NCBI RefSeq assembly: GCF_026230105.1
Contig: NC_079478.1
Span: forward strand, 1,627,653-1,691,652
DNA length: 64,000 nucleotides
DNA from: Diorhabda sublineata
Taxonomy: Eukaryota > Arthropoda > Insecta > Coleoptera > Chrysomelidae
Reading direction: 5' to 3'
Shown here: in pieces, positions 45,770-58,700 of the stretch
Layout: each line of letters opens with the position of its first letter
How positions within the stretch are numbered: the stretch's first letter is position 1
The notes under the pieces: model-generated
Told to the model about the DNA's origin: nothing
The model's input: only the letters and a program-made list of their open reading frames with translations
Databases searched by the model: none
Made by a program: the position numbers and the translations under genes

Positions 45770-46580
45770 AAAATACCAATGTTTATAAAGGGAAATGAAT
45801 ATGGTTTCAAAATCTACCAGGACATTATGCTGCTAAGTTCTGTTCTAAACTGATAACAAAGATTCTGACCAAAGGGATCGCTAATATTGGTGTAAATGAG
45901 AAACAAAAACTCTCAGTGCTAAATGAGTACTAAATTCGCCAAGGAATAATTAAAAATTAGGACAGGTAATAAAATTTCGAAGGAACTGGCAGAAGCTGAT
46001 TGCATAATGACATAGTCTTATTCCGATGCTCTGAATGTACCTGATAATCATTGAATTCAAAATTGTAGAAGAACTGAAACGATATAAATAGTGAACTAGA
46101 TTATGAGCTTCAAATACCTTGAGGTCAACTTTACCTATAGCAGAAATATATCAGAAGCAGTGAAGAACCAGAAGACTTAGGCAAGCATATAATAACTTCT
46201 GTTGATGTTCGATGGATTTTTCTATAAAATTCGGTAAATTATAACAATAATTATGCAAAAGGTCAGCTTTATCTCAATTTTATATCTAACAGTTACGTTG
46301 TACTTTACATTTTCGAGAATGGTAACCCTGAGAAACCCAAATTGTATTCTTGTAACCTCTTTGTTACAGCCCTAACAGTAGTACGCCTATTTTGAAATGA
46401 GATGTGTATACTACAGGTTATAATGGCAAAAGGAACAAAGACATAAAATAAATTTGTGAAGTGGAAGATGTTGTCAGATAAATCAGATATTGGAGAGACT
46501 GTCAGTACATAATGGTTGATGAGCAGATGGCCAAAATTGTCAAGGATCCTTACCAAAGGTTGACCAATAGATATACCAAT
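45770..46580 (+). mobile_element. LINE relic: RT fingers, thumb-side strand and C-terminal linker
   Basis: Near 45820-45910 the plus strand reads YQDIMLLSS, LITKILTKGIANIGVNEKQ-like wording, the RT fingers region. Near 46102-46180 it reads MSFKYLEVNFTYSRNISEAV, then KNQKT-stop-ASI, which matches the FKYLGV-x-x-TSS-R-x-x-x-EV-x-NQ-x-x-KAS segment of a common insect LINE protein. Near 46455-46560 come VEDVV, IRYWRDCQ and MVDEQMAKIVKDP, corresponding to the VEDVVRW-x-R-x-R-x-x-WR-x-H-x-x-RM-x-D-x-RLAKIA segment. The catalytic palm is unreadable. Stops and frameshifts throughout. The 83-codon minus frame is a shadow. Confidence 0.65.
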
Positions 46581-48979
46581 ATATACTCAGATTTTATTAG
46601 GAATGAGACCAAGTCGTAAGTCCTCTTTGTTGAATTGTTAAAATTGTTAGAAAAACCACACAAACGAATAAATTATTCAACATCCTTTCTTCGGATACAA
46701 GCCTACAAATTAACTGTATTCAATTTATGTTTTTATGATATTTGTGGTTCGTTAACAAAGTTTCATTTAATTTTTTTTTGGTATTAATGACCTTTTAGTC
46801 TATTTTCTAAATACTTTGATGTCTGCCCATAAATTCTTGAAACGGAATTTAACATACGAAGAGAGAATTTTTAGATATGGTTCCCAATAATTTGAGTAAA
46901 ATTTATTTTGTAAATTCTAATACAACTACAAATAATTCAATTGATGGATGATACGAATTTTTGAGATGGAAAACTAAGAAAACAATAAATTTCTATTTTG
47001 ATTTTGATTTTCATGAAGTAGGTGATCTATTGAACAATATAAATAAGCAAATTGTCACTGTAAATATCATATGATAAAGACTGAAAGTAGTATTCAAAAT
47101 TTTTGTCCATATTTAAAAAATTATGAAAAAATAAGAAATTAACTGTACTGAAACCAAGTTTGACGTTAGTCGAGTCATTTTTGGAAAGTCCTGAGAAACA
47201 GTTATTATTTTTATTATTTGGAAGAGACCATTTAATAATTTATCATTTGTTTATCGAAAACTTCATCCTTCTTTAAGTCATTATTGATTATCGTAGTTAT
47301 TTGTACTGCATACAATGCAAATATGTGAGAAATCCAAATAACTTCTTCATAATCATGTGCTTAAGCCATCAATATCACAAACACCTCAACGTCTTCTGCT
47401 ATAACAACTATTTTATGGAAGGCATTGCGTATTTTCTATAAGACCAAGTTTTTGAATTCTTACTGTAGATGTACACATACATTTAGAAGCTCGAGCAGTC
47501 TGTATACTATTGGAATAATTATCCCGTGCAGCAACTGAAAAAGGATCGTTATTGTCTAATAATTGTCTCATAAATAATAATTATTCACCATATAAATTTG
47601 CCTGGTTGTTTAAGTGTATAGAACAATATAATGTTGGTTAGTTTGTCCCACCTCAAATATTCAGATTTAGTGTTTTATTCACATTAGAAAGTCGATCGGT
47701 GCGAATAAATTAAATGATTTACCATATAAAATAGGTTTATCAGGCCCATGTAACAATTAGATTTATGCATTATTGTTATTAGCATTATTTATTCACGCGA
47801 CATGTTACGGGTAACACATTTAAATGAGATTCGACTCTCATTAGTTAACATTAAATTTTATGAAGTATATGGGCAGACATATATTATACACATATCCGAT
47901 ACTTAATGAGGAATATATATCATACGTACTCTACATTATATATTAGTAGCAAATAACTCGTGTTTGCGGAGGGAGTCCATTCAAAACAGGAAGCGAGGAC
48001 GTTTTATATTGATAAATTATTATATTTTTACTTCAACTTAACGTACATAAACAGCGCTACCTTTGCACAAAAATAAAAAATATTACACAATAAATTACAA
48101 TACATAAATTATTTGAATTATATTTTCTGATATCGCTTGGTAACTTGAAGAGAAACTCTGACAGAGAAGATTTCTGTGAGACAGTTGAGTGTCCTAACCT
48201 CAAGATTAGGTTTCAGATTAAACTAATGGTATACGGTAGAGCAGCGAAATACGCTTGAGATGGTGATTCATCATCAAAAGTCAAAGCGAGTTCATCGCAC
48301 GAAAATGTTTGCGATTCAATTCCACGTTTTATCCAAGTCGAATGTTTCAAGTATCTGTAAGCAACTCAAATAGCACTCGCTTCATAGCACGTTCTGAGTA
48401 AGTTCACTATTAAAAATGTCAAACTGTCAATTGCCATATTTCAAAACTTATACAGCATCTTACAGATTAAATGTACCTACAAACACTTTCACTTTATTCC
48501 TTATAAATTATTTGTGTTAAATTTGTTCCCCACCAAGTTGCAGCTATTGATTTGGAATTTTCCGAAGATGACAAAAGTAAGATTTATGAGTAGTAATCAA
48601 GTCGTTTTCTTACCGGTATCGGTGGTACTCTAGCACCAATATTTTTGAAGTTTCGAGATCATCATCAAGCTGAAGTATTATTTCTAAAGAGCTCTTGAAA
48701 GTAGTTTATGAGCGATGGAAGTTTGATAGACGTCATAGATATTTTAGAATATCCGCTGGTTGGTGAAAATGGTTTTAAAAGTCTGTATGGACATAAGAGA
48801 GTCAATACAAATAGTGATATCTTCGTCGGAATGAGGATGACCAGAAGGAACTTAGCAGTTCGTGGTTTGTGTTGACTGCAGACACCGGAATCAGTTTTAA
48901 GACAACAATATGAAGGATTAAGTCGACGTTTTTTTTTTGAAGTCAGGTATTGACTACATCAATTTTTTGTTCCACGGAG
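46581..48979. other. No gene seen
   Basis: A long AT-rich stretch with no open frame of note and no recognised motif. The part at 48240-48400 is GC-richer but stop-rich. Confidence 0.45.
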
Positions 48980-49480
48980 GGAAAAAAAAATGAGAGGAAA
49001 TAGGGTGCGAGCAATTGAGGCAAATGAGGCAAATGTAGAGAAATGTCAAAGTCCACATTCATAAAAATGAGCAATATTACGTACTTTCCACGCTGCTTTA
49101 CGGTGAGGAAGAGTGGGCACTAAAAGTAGCAAAAATGCAAAAATTAGAAGCTGTATAGACGCATTTTAATAGTAAGTTAGAATGATAGAGTATCCAATCC
49201 AATTGCTTGTAACTATTAAGAAAAAGAAGCGTCCTACCTAGACCTTATATTTCGGAATGAAAAATACGGTTTGCTACAGCTTTTCGTGTAAGGCAAGATA
49301 GCAGGTAGGAGAGGGTTAGGTTGAAAGAAAAAATCCTGGCTGAATGGTTCCAAATGGTTCGAATACAATTCATGCAGCGCAAAATGGAGAAGTTTATCAA
49401 ATGATGGTCGTAAACCTTCGGTAGAAGACGGCATCGAAAAGAAAAGGATTGAGGCATAGAATTCATAATTGTGTGTGAGG
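48980..49480 (+). mobile_element. LINE 3' end relic (C-terminal linker and GKI tail)
   Basis: At about 49080-49160 the plus strand reads LSTLLYGEEEWALKVAKMQK and LEAV, the thumb-side LLYG-x-E-W motif of insect LINE proteins. At about 49265-49345 it reads LLQLFV-stop-GKIAGRRGLG, stop, KKKSWLNGSKWF. That is the LLQL-x-x-QGKI-x-GRRG-x-GR-x-x-x-SWL-x-N-L-x-WF tail of the same family. Both blocks lie in the expected order and near the expected distance, with a few stops. Two overlapping minus frames (49234-49493) are shadows. Confidence 0.68.
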
Positions 49481-50869
49481 ACTTGAGCAGCATATCCCAG
49501 GAGAAATGATACTTGTCTTAAAGATAGAGGTGGTTAATTAGCTTTAGCAAAAACGCCGGCAGTGGAGATGAAACGGAACGCACTGAGGGAGAGGCAAACA
49601 TCGTTGTTGTATACAGAGACTTTGGAACGGATAAGAGCTCTGGAGACTAGTATAATTTTGTCGGAACCCTACTGAAGGTGGCTGAGGGATTTAATTATGT
49701 TAAACATCTTTAGTGGATGCGTCAAATTCACCGAAAAGAAAAAAAATGTTTTGAGCTCACAATAAGAGTGGAAAATTCTTTTACTAGGCCTTGAATGAGT
49801 TTCGTAGTTACTCGTATGGGACGGTGATTAAGAAGAAGATATTTGAAATAAAATCTCGTAATTGTATTAAGAACAAAATTTCCCGGTTTACAGAATTACT
49901 TCGTAGTGGCATTTGAAACATAATGCAGTTTTCCTCCATTTTTTCTTATATAATATGGTGCCTATGTTTTTAAATATTAATCGTATATGATTGAAGACCG
50001 AACAGTCACCCAATTTTCAATTCAACTATCATCTTTTTCAATTTTTTTTTAAATGTCGATATTTTAGTTTTTCATCCGTTAAATTCTATTATTAAATCAT
50101 CTATCTATATATAGAGTCACATTTATCTCTATGATGCTGGAATCTTTTTCCATCTTCATGGATCGTTTGTACATTTTTTATCAAAAAACCTTCGCTTTTC
50201 TTATATATTCACTCCTCATTGCTCCCGAAATCCGCTGGAATCTAGATATATCATATATTTGATTCCCGGTCAGTGGACGACATTTTGATGAAAGTCTGAC
50301 AATTCATTCACCTCCTGGGAAATATAGGGTGAAAGGGCTCTAGTCGTCGTCGTATGACGTTAGGCCGACGCTCGTAAACGGACCGGATGATAAATGGCAA
50401 CACGACAGGTCAGACGATTTACGATTTACTATTTTAACGGTGTCAATTTTGTCACCATTTGTCGAAAACAGTGGTACTACAAAAGCTTGATAATATTTTG
50501 AAATTGTGAGTGATATATAGGGTATCGCGCATAAGATATAAACGACCCAAAAACTACAATTCGACAATTGTTCTATTCTATTTGTGCATGGTAGATTCTG
50601 CGGTCGAAAACTGATAAAGCATTTTAAATGAAAGTCACAGAAGCTCTAACAAAGTTAATACAATAGTACGTAGAAATATCTATTCTTATATATTTATTAT
50701 ATATAAATAAATGTCAAGAAAGGTCAAACGGTCAACTCCAAACTTGATTTTAAAACATTTAGAGTTGCTCGTAATTTTTATTTGGTACAGTTGATACAAA
50801 CATAAAATTGCAATCATTTAAAATACACATCAACACATACACGAGGTTTGACTTTTCGATCGATTCAAT
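49481..50869. other. No gene seen
   Basis: 49550-49690 is somewhat GC-richer and reads a helical plus-strand stretch, VEMKRNALRERQTSLLYTET, without a recognised family. The rest is AT-rich. The 75-codon minus frame at 50340-50567 lacks motifs. Confidence 0.4.
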
Positions 50870-51310
50870 TTATTTTTTATAGTCCAGTGAAATGTTACAA
50901 AATTTTGGTTTTACCTTGAGTTTTTCTGAGGAGGCGATAAAATTTTTAGGATGTATAAGGGGGGTCACTGATCGGGATCAGTAACCTTGTCGCGCGGCCG
51001 CCATCCTAGAAAAAGTGGTGGAAACACTTTTGTCATTATATCTTTGAAACTATCGATCACATAAAAATTTATTCAGACATAAATTGTAGCAAATTGTTTT
51101 ATCTACAATTTTGTTTTTTACTCTAAATTCAAAACAAATGCAAATTTCTCAAAAAATTTCCTTTTTTGCTTCATATCTTTTTATTTTAGCATTTTATTAC
51201 AAGATAATAATAAAAATATTTTGTTAAGGGGATTTTCAGGAACATTTTGAAATATTTTTTTTCAATTAGATGCATTTATGGAAGCGTGAGATTGCTCCAA
51301 AGTTGATAAA
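50870..51310. repeat. Probable interspersed repeat with a GC-rich CGCGCGGCCGCCAT core
   Basis: An abrupt GC-rich segment, TTGTCGCGCGGCCGCCATCC at about 50987-51006, is set in AT-rich DNA. It is preceded by a GATCGGGATC palindrome and followed by GTGGTGGAAACACTTTTGTC. The following 250 bp contain the self-complementary pair TTGTAGCAAATTG and ATCTACAATTTTG. The 10-mer CGGCCGCCAT also occurs in the inverted-repeat element at 0.6 kb. Layout and composition look like a noncoding transposable element of unknown class. Confidence 0.4.
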
Positions 51311-52457
51311 GCACGTAAATTGGGTACAAAGCTAACATTTATAGGCATTTCATATTATTTTATTATTAGTTATTTCCCAGCTATTTTTGTCGACTTATTA
51401 TGGGTCCAGGCTTTAGATCAGGATCTAATTCAGGCTCAAAAGTGAAAGATTTTCTATTAATTTGAATATTTTCATGATGTTGCAGCATATTTCTTCAGTT
51501 CCGTTATATTAACATCATGTTGTAATGTAGTTTTAAGTACATGGATTTTTCACACTACTTTCCATGAAATAAAAGAAAAAACAAGAGGCTAGAAGAAATT
51601 GAGACAAATTAACGAAGAAAAGCAATGAAGAACCTCTTTGAAACTCTTGAAAATATTTTTCTAAAATACAAATCGGAATATTAGCAAGTTGCCTTACTTT
51701 ATAAACCCACTGTATAATAATGATAATTAAAAATTCTAATTAATTAGATTTATATCGAAATGATTACATTACACGTTGATGATTTTAGATGTTTATTACC
51801 AATAAAACATACCATTAAGTTCGTCGTGATACAGTATGTTAAAAAAAAACGTTCGCGACTCCTAAAAATTAAGAGGACTAAAAAATGCCCATAAATCTTC
51901 TCGTTGATTACTCTTTGCCGTGGCGATTCCTAAAAATAATATATCAATTTCGAAACGAGATGATAAACATATAATTTGAATGGCGGTCGTAATTTCGTGA
52001 GGTCTTGTTTCTCCAAATAAATGTGCAGGTACAATAGGAACCTGTAATTATCGAATTTAATACCGGCCGAGATCGAAATGGAACTAGCCGAGTACGAGCC
52101 GCACGGCACACAGCGATCAAACATTCAATTACACGGACCACCCACCAGAGTAAATCACTCTAGGAATACAGGGTGTATCACTATTGAAAGTTTAAGTAAT
52201 TAAATTTGTTGTCATATAAATTTTTTGCATATTGGATAGTTTCAAATAGCTTAATGAGATTTCGGAATATTTTGATTTGAAAATTATGAGCTGATAACTG
52301 ATGCTAATATAAACTAATGATAAACTTGTAAATTATTTTCTGTTATTTTTCGAGATTGAAATTGGGAATCCCTGGAATAATTTTTTCTTAATAGGGAATA
52401 TTGTGATTGCAGTTGAGTTATCTTCGGGTATTGTAATACTATTTCTTTATATTAAAT
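51311..52457. other. No gene seen
   Basis: AT-rich, with two overlapping minus frames of about 65 codons (51930-52141) that lack motifs. An ATACAGGGTGTATC sequence at about 52168 resembles the repeat terminus at 17.26 kb. Confidence 0.45.
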
Positions 52458-54187
52458 CCCCAAATCCCAGGTTTTGCTTACATTTGATTTCGGACGTCTG
52501 GAATTTTTCATTTTTATTTTCCAAACGAAGGAAAGAAAAATTTGTCTTTAAATATTACACCCTAAAGTCCGATGTTTTATCAAACTTTCAGTTCCGACAC
52601 TAAATATTACATTCATGAGGTACAAGTGCACTGATTTCATGTGCACACGTACTATTAAACACTTCTAACTTCGCTCTAGACCACAAGGTCTGCAGAGCTG
52701 GGAAATTACTCGATCAGATCTATTATTCCAAAAATCCCAGGGTTTGTGATTCAGCCAGTATTTACATAATTTTCTGTTTACATTTGATTTCGGATGTCTG
52801 GAATTTTTAATTTTAATTTTTTTTTCCAAAAGAAGGAAAGAAAAATTTGTCTTTAAATATTACACCCTAAAATCCGATGTTTTATCAAACTTTCAGTTCC
52901 GACACTAAATATTACATTCATGAGGTACAAGTGCACTGATTTCATGTGCACACGTACTATTAAACACTTCTAACTTCGCTCTAGACCACAAGGTCTGCAG
53001 AGCTGGGAAATTACTCGATCAGATCTATTATTCCAAAAATCCCAGGGTTTGTGATTCAGCCAGTTTTTACATAATTTTCTGTTTACATTTGATTTCGGAT
53101 GTCTGGAATTTTTAATTTTAATTTTTTTTTCCAAAAGAAGGAAAGAAAAATTTGTCTTTAAATATTACACCCTAAAATCCGATGTTTTATCAAACTTTCA
53201 GTTCCGACACTAAATATTACATTCATGAGGTACAAGTGCACTGATTTCATGTGCACACGTACTATTAAACACTTCTAACTTCGCTCTAGACCACAAGGTC
53301 TGCAGAGCTGGGAAATTACTCGATCAGATCTATTATTCCAAAAATCCCAGGGTTTGTGATTCAGCCAGTTTTTACATAATTTTCTGTTTACATTTGATTT
53401 CGGATGTCTGGAATTTTTAATTTTAATTTTTTTTTCCAAAAGAAGGAAAGAAAAATTTGTCTTTAAATATTACACCCTAAAATCCGATGTTTTATCAAAC
53501 TTTCAGTTCCGACACTAAATATTACATTCATGAGGTACAAGTGCACTGATTTCATGTGCACACGTACTATTAAACACTTCTAACTTCGCTCTAGACCACA
53601 AGGTCTGCAGAGCTGGGAAATTACTCGATCAGATCTATTATTCCAAAAATCCCAGGGTTTGTGATTCAGCCAGTTTTTACATAATTTTCTGTTTACATTT
53701 GATTTCGGATGTCTGGAATTTTTAATTTTAATTTTTTTTTCCAAAAGAAGGAAAGAAAAATTTGTCTTTAAATATTACACCCTAAAATCCGATGTTTTAT
53801 CAAACTTTCAGTTCCGACACTAAATATTACATTCATGAGGTACAAGTGCACTGATTTCATGTGCACACGTACTATTGAACACTTCTAACTTCGCTCTAGA
53901 CCACAAGGTCTGCAGAGCTGGGAAATTACTCGATCAGATCTATTATTCCAAAAATCCCAGGGTTTGTGATTCAGCCAGTATTTACATAATTTTCTGTTTA
54001 CATTTGATTTCGGATGTCTGGAATTTTTAATTTTAATTTTTTTTTCCAAAAGAAGGAAAGAAAAATTTGTCTTTAAATATTACACCCTAAAATCCGATGT
54101 TTTATCAAACTTTCAGTTCCGACACTAAATATTACATTCATGAGGTACAAGTGCACTGATTTCATGTGCACAAATCTATTATTCCAA
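52458..54187. repeat. Satellite array, 305-bp monomer, about 5.6 copies
   Basis: Counting from CATTTGATTTCGGA, monomers start at 52481, 52781, 53086, 53391, 53696 and 54001. The period is 305 bp, except the first monomer, which is 300 bp because its T-rich stretch is shorter. Monomers 2-5 are almost identical, differing for instance at CAGTATTTAC/CAGTTTTTAC and ATTAAACAC/ATTGAACAC. The first monomer is more diverged, and its upstream edge is truncated. The last loses about 70 bp between GTGCACA and ATCTATTATTCC. Such homogeneity inside with decay at both edges is typical of a satellite array maintained by unequal exchange. The 66-codon frame in monomer 1 is not considered a gene. Confidence 0.95.
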
Positions 54188-55069
54188 TGAAAAGAAAGTG
54201 AGGATGTTGCTACTGACGCTGGTCAAGTATAATGAACATATTTCTCAGTTTGTGTCTTAATTAAAATTATAAAAATAATGACAGGACAGAATTTGAAGAT
54301 TCTATACTGCTAGATATAGAAAAACTTGATTTATATTCCTTTGGAATCTCATTGAATTACTAGTAAAATGATTTTTAAAAAATCAAGTAATTTTTCTCTC
54401 TCGTATAACCATTTTTGTATAAGATATTTTCCGAGACCGTTTTTTCATTTTACCATTAAAAAATGGACTCCGTGTATGTGTAGACAGGTATTGAGAATTA
54501 CTATGAATTCATTTCTCCTCATTCACATCCATATCCATTGCTTGCTCTCACGATGTCACTATCTGCATGCTATGTATGCTAGCGCTAGACACGCTGTGCT
54601 GACTTCGTTTTGTTATGTTAGCTGGATTCGTGTTTGTTTTTGGTGGTGCATTGTCGTAAAACGGATCGGCTTTACATCATGTATGCATGTATTGAGGCTT
54701 CTATAACATGATTCTGATTGTGTTTGAATATAGGTGTTGTGGTTATAGGTAGGTTGCTCAAAAAATTCTCAACATAATTCAATAGAAAACGCATCAAGAA
54801 AAATAAATTAAACAATAATTTTCGCTTCAACAATCTCAATAGAATACCAACGATTAATAAGTAAGTACGTAAGAACGTTTTCTGGATTTTATAATCGACC
54901 AAGATTTTGCTAATTTTTTCTATATTAAATAAAAATTTTTAAAATACTCTCGAAAGCAAAAAATTTACTCAGGCGACAAACAACCGTAATCATTGGCAAA
55001 AAACTGAACACCAAATATGTGGAAACTGACACACATCTGCGTTAGCAATAAACAAGAATACACAATAAA
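54188..55069. other. No recognised gene
   Basis: A 112-codon plus frame (54368-54706) is long for this window. Its product is rich in Cys, Trp, His and Phe without recognisable motifs, and it overlaps a GC-richer stretch around 54540-54680. I regard it as unassigned and possibly fortuitous. Confidence 0.35.
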
Positions 55070-55735
55070 TGATAAAGTTGCACAATCGGTCACAGAGACT
55101 GGTCATGGCTGCGGTTCCGGAAGAACATCCGACAGAGATGAGTGATTCATTGTCGGTATATCGATGAGAAATTGAACTTTCAAGTCGATCGAAAGCTCAG
55201 AGAAACACAAGGGGTGGATGTTAGTGACTGAACAGTCAGAGGAAGACCTAAAGCAGCTAACCTTGAGCCAAAAAGACCAGATACTGGCATCAAATTAACC
55301 TCAGCCTGATAAACAATTGAGCTCCGTTCTCCTCTCAGACGAAAACCTGCATCGTAGTGATAGAAGAAGATGAGACTACGGAAGACCTGGAGAAAGATCC
55401 GCGCATAAAAAAAAGCTTGTGAAGAAGGGTCCTGGATGGTTTGAGCGGGGAAGTCAATGGAAGCAAAAATCGACTTGGTTTTTATTGAAACTAATGGAAG
55501 AGCGGGGAGTTTAATGGCTAACCTATATATAGAAGACTTTATCCTAATGCAGGACAAAACCCATTGACATTCTGCAGGTTCCTTACAGCAGTATTTTTGG
55601 ATTGGCCAGCCCGTGCTCAAATCCTATCAAGTATTAATGGTTTGAGCTTAAGAGAGAAGTTCAGGCTAGGAAGCAATTAGAAGCTGTTATCAGGGCCAGA
55701 GAAGGGAACAACAAATATTGATAGATTCAATTTAA
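55070..55735 (+). mobile_element. Tc1-like transposase relic, most of the protein represented
   Basis: On plus, in several frames, VTETGHGCGSGRTSDRDE-stop-F matches the Tc1 linker RF-x-ETG-x-x-RR-x-GSGRPR-x-T-x-RDDRF. RETQGVDVSD, stop, TVRGRPKAANL follows (about 55198-55260), then PKRPDTGIKLTSA. VLLSDENLHRSDRRR (about 55330-55375) contains the first catalytic block, SDE. YGRPGERSA, FILMQDKTH (second block, about 55540) and DWPARAQIL / NPIKY (third block, about 55600-55630) follow. NGRAGSLMANLYIEDF lies between. Stops and frameshifts are numerous, and the second-block Asn reads as Lys. The 146-codon minus frame (55180-55620), one of the longest in the window, is only its antisense shadow. No terminal inverted repeats were found. 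Confidence 0.75.
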
Positions 55736-58700
55736 AATTATTACTTCGACGAATTTAAGCTACTGTAAAGTATAATCCTTTTTCACTCTTTAAGATTCAT
55801 TTTCGTTTGATATTTTTTCGTTACCAAAAAATAACTCATTAACAACATAGACCACTAATTATTAAGCTAATACTGATGGCTTTGAGATGCTAAAATAAGA
55901 AAAAGAATGGAAGTTTTTTGCTTTTGACTGCGAGCGTGCGACTTGAGTCGATTTTATTGTTAACGAGTGTATATTTTGTGTACGGATCGAATGTGTTTAG
56001 TGTTAATTCGGACAGTAGGAACACTAGATAATTGATAGAAGTTTCCACTTTCCATCCTAATAATTGAACGATATTTTCGCAGAAAAAGACTAGTTTTTTG
56101 AGTCGAAAACAGACCTACGTCTGGGTAAGTTCGTTTGAGTCACCCTTCTTTTCCTATCAAAGCTTTGCTTCAAATTAGGTTTACTCCGTTTAGTTGGAGG
56201 CTTCTTTGGTATTAATATGCTAATAAACATAAATTATTTATGAGGATTATTTCGTCTACAGGGTCATACAGATAAGAAAGTATTCAAATATTTTGAATTA
56301 TTATATCAATCGTCTTTAAAATGTAATTATTTTACTCACAATTTTATTCACAACGTTTCTTTTTGTTGCTAAAATAATTGTATCATTTATACTGATCCAA
56401 TATCAAGAGTTATATTTGGATCAAAAGTTATGGTAGTACTTTAGCGCCTAGTACTACTCCAGAGATCAAGAGATATTGAATACAATGCCAATTTCTTCGT
56501 ACAAGATACCCTCTAACTCCAATCATCTTACGGACATCAAAACTAATAATTAGGAAATTTTAGAAAACCGTTTTTTCTGCACTTTTTTCATTGACTTTGC
56601 CCATTGTTGTGCGGCATGAACTTCAAGCAGTCTCAAAAGTCTTATAAAGGTTAAATAGGAAGATTAGGCTGACGATTGAATCTCTACAGCAACTTTATTG
56701 TCCAGAAGAACGATATTCTAGTGTGAAAAATTTGTTAAAAACATTTATGACGTATTATTTAATAGCCTTACCATTTAAGGTCCCATAAATATTAAAATTG
56801 ACTTAGTTCTCAAAATTCTAGCAAAACTATTTGTATTCGAGGACATGGCTGTCTTCAAGCCTGGGTCATCTCCATGACAATTTGGTTGAGTTGATCTTTA
56901 TCTGTCGTCACTCGGAATAATTTTTCTACTCCCAGTTCGGACCAATTTCCAATATTTCGTAGCATTTTGCAACTTGCCCTTAACCTTTCCCCGAATTTTC
57001 AAAACTATAATGTGGTAATTCCAGAAAACTGTTGATCTTTCTGAACTTCTTTTTCTTTGAATTTGCTTCATGGAAGCGGTGTGTAGTTAAAAATTTTTGT
57101 ATAGATCTCTATTTGATTTGAAAAAAAAAAATAATTTAAAACGATTGGATATTTTGAAAACTGCGAAATTATCATTAATATGTTTAACAACTTTTGGACA
57201 TTTTTATAAATAGAGCCCATCTCGTACATATTGAGATTTCTGTCTTCCCCTCATTTTTTAATAAAAAGTTGGAGTGCTTCGACTGTTTAGAGAAAAGTGA
57301 GGGTTCACTGACATCACAAACTACTCGCGCAGGCTGCCTCTCGCTCTACATATAAAGTTGTGTTTCAGAAAGAAGCGAAAAATCCCCTATACGTTTATTG
57401 TCAAGTAATATGCAGCTGTTACCGAAAGACATGACTAGAAATGGAATTGTATCATTATTTTTATATAAAAAGGGGGTCATTATCGTGAATGACGGTATCT
57501 GAGGTTCAAGAGAAAATTGTGCATAGAAAAAACTATATAGGTCGATAAGTGCATTAAGGATGAAAATTTGACTTTTAGAATTTCATAATTCCATGACATT
57601 TTTATCTACTTTTGTATCCGTATCGCCGTAGAATTAGTAGGATGTAGAAATTAAAAGATGTGATAGTGAAACAGCAATATACCAATCGAAAGTTTAGTTG
57701 TTTATTTGAGAAATCCAGTGAACTAATACATGAGGTAACAGTTTTAATATTTGTAACACGAGTTCACTTTTAAAGAGAAGAGAAAAAAATCATTGCATTT
57801 TGATTGATTCATTGATACATTTTCATTTTCCATCATTTATTTTTTTCTCTGAGCTAGACTGGGTTTCAGTAAATTTGTATATCAGAACTCATGTTATTTT
57901 TTCAATTATACGTAACTCCTACTGTAACATCTGTGTTTTTAAGAGTAGCAGCGCAGCTATAATTAGTTCAATACAGCAAATCTAGTTTTTCGTTTGGATT
58001 TTGGCGCATAATTTTGTTACTCATTGGTTAATAAAAAATAAAATGCACCAAATAGCATTCATCAATTTTGATAAAAATACGAACTCAAGTAGCAATGAGT
58101 CTAGAATTTTTGAAGCGAATTAGTGATTACGAAACCAAAAAGAAGCCCTCAGAAAACACGAAGTAAACGTTATTGGAAACAAATATAATTCAGTTTCAAT
58201 TGATATAATTGTGATAGGAGAAAGTCGCTGAGCATATTTATGTACACAGTTCGCCGAAATTTTAGATAAAATAAAGTCCAATGGCACTTTCAACGCAAAA
58301 CATACAATAACTTTGAGCGGGCAGGATGATTCTTCATGATTTACATACGAAATTCACGAGTCCACAGTTAATAAAATGGCAGACAAAATTTTAGAGGATC
58401 TCGTAGATGATATTTGGAATCGTTGTAGTATAGATTAGACTTTTAAAAGCATTCTTTATAAATAGAGCTGATTGCTGATGGTACATGCTACATCTTCTGA
58501 TTAAAACCCCGCTGCTGTCGTAAAAAATTCGGTAGCGAGTAGATGCTATTAGGCAGAATCTTGGGAAAATGTTTCTTTTGTCACAGTATTATTTGTACAC
58601 CATTTATTCACTTCCGAATGTTGTGTATCCAGTCTCAAAATACCCTGTATATGTGAAACCATTGACGAAAATTATTATGTAACAAGATGAATACTTCTGC

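Noticed and set aside
52458..54187. LTR pair or multi-copy gene family
   Set aside because: Copies are directly adjacent with a constant 305-bp period and no open frame or LTR signals; it is a satellite.
55180..55620. 146-codon minus-strand open frame
   Set aside because: The plus strand of the same interval reads Tc1 transposase blocks in order (SDE, MQD, DWPA). The minus frame is their antisense shadow.
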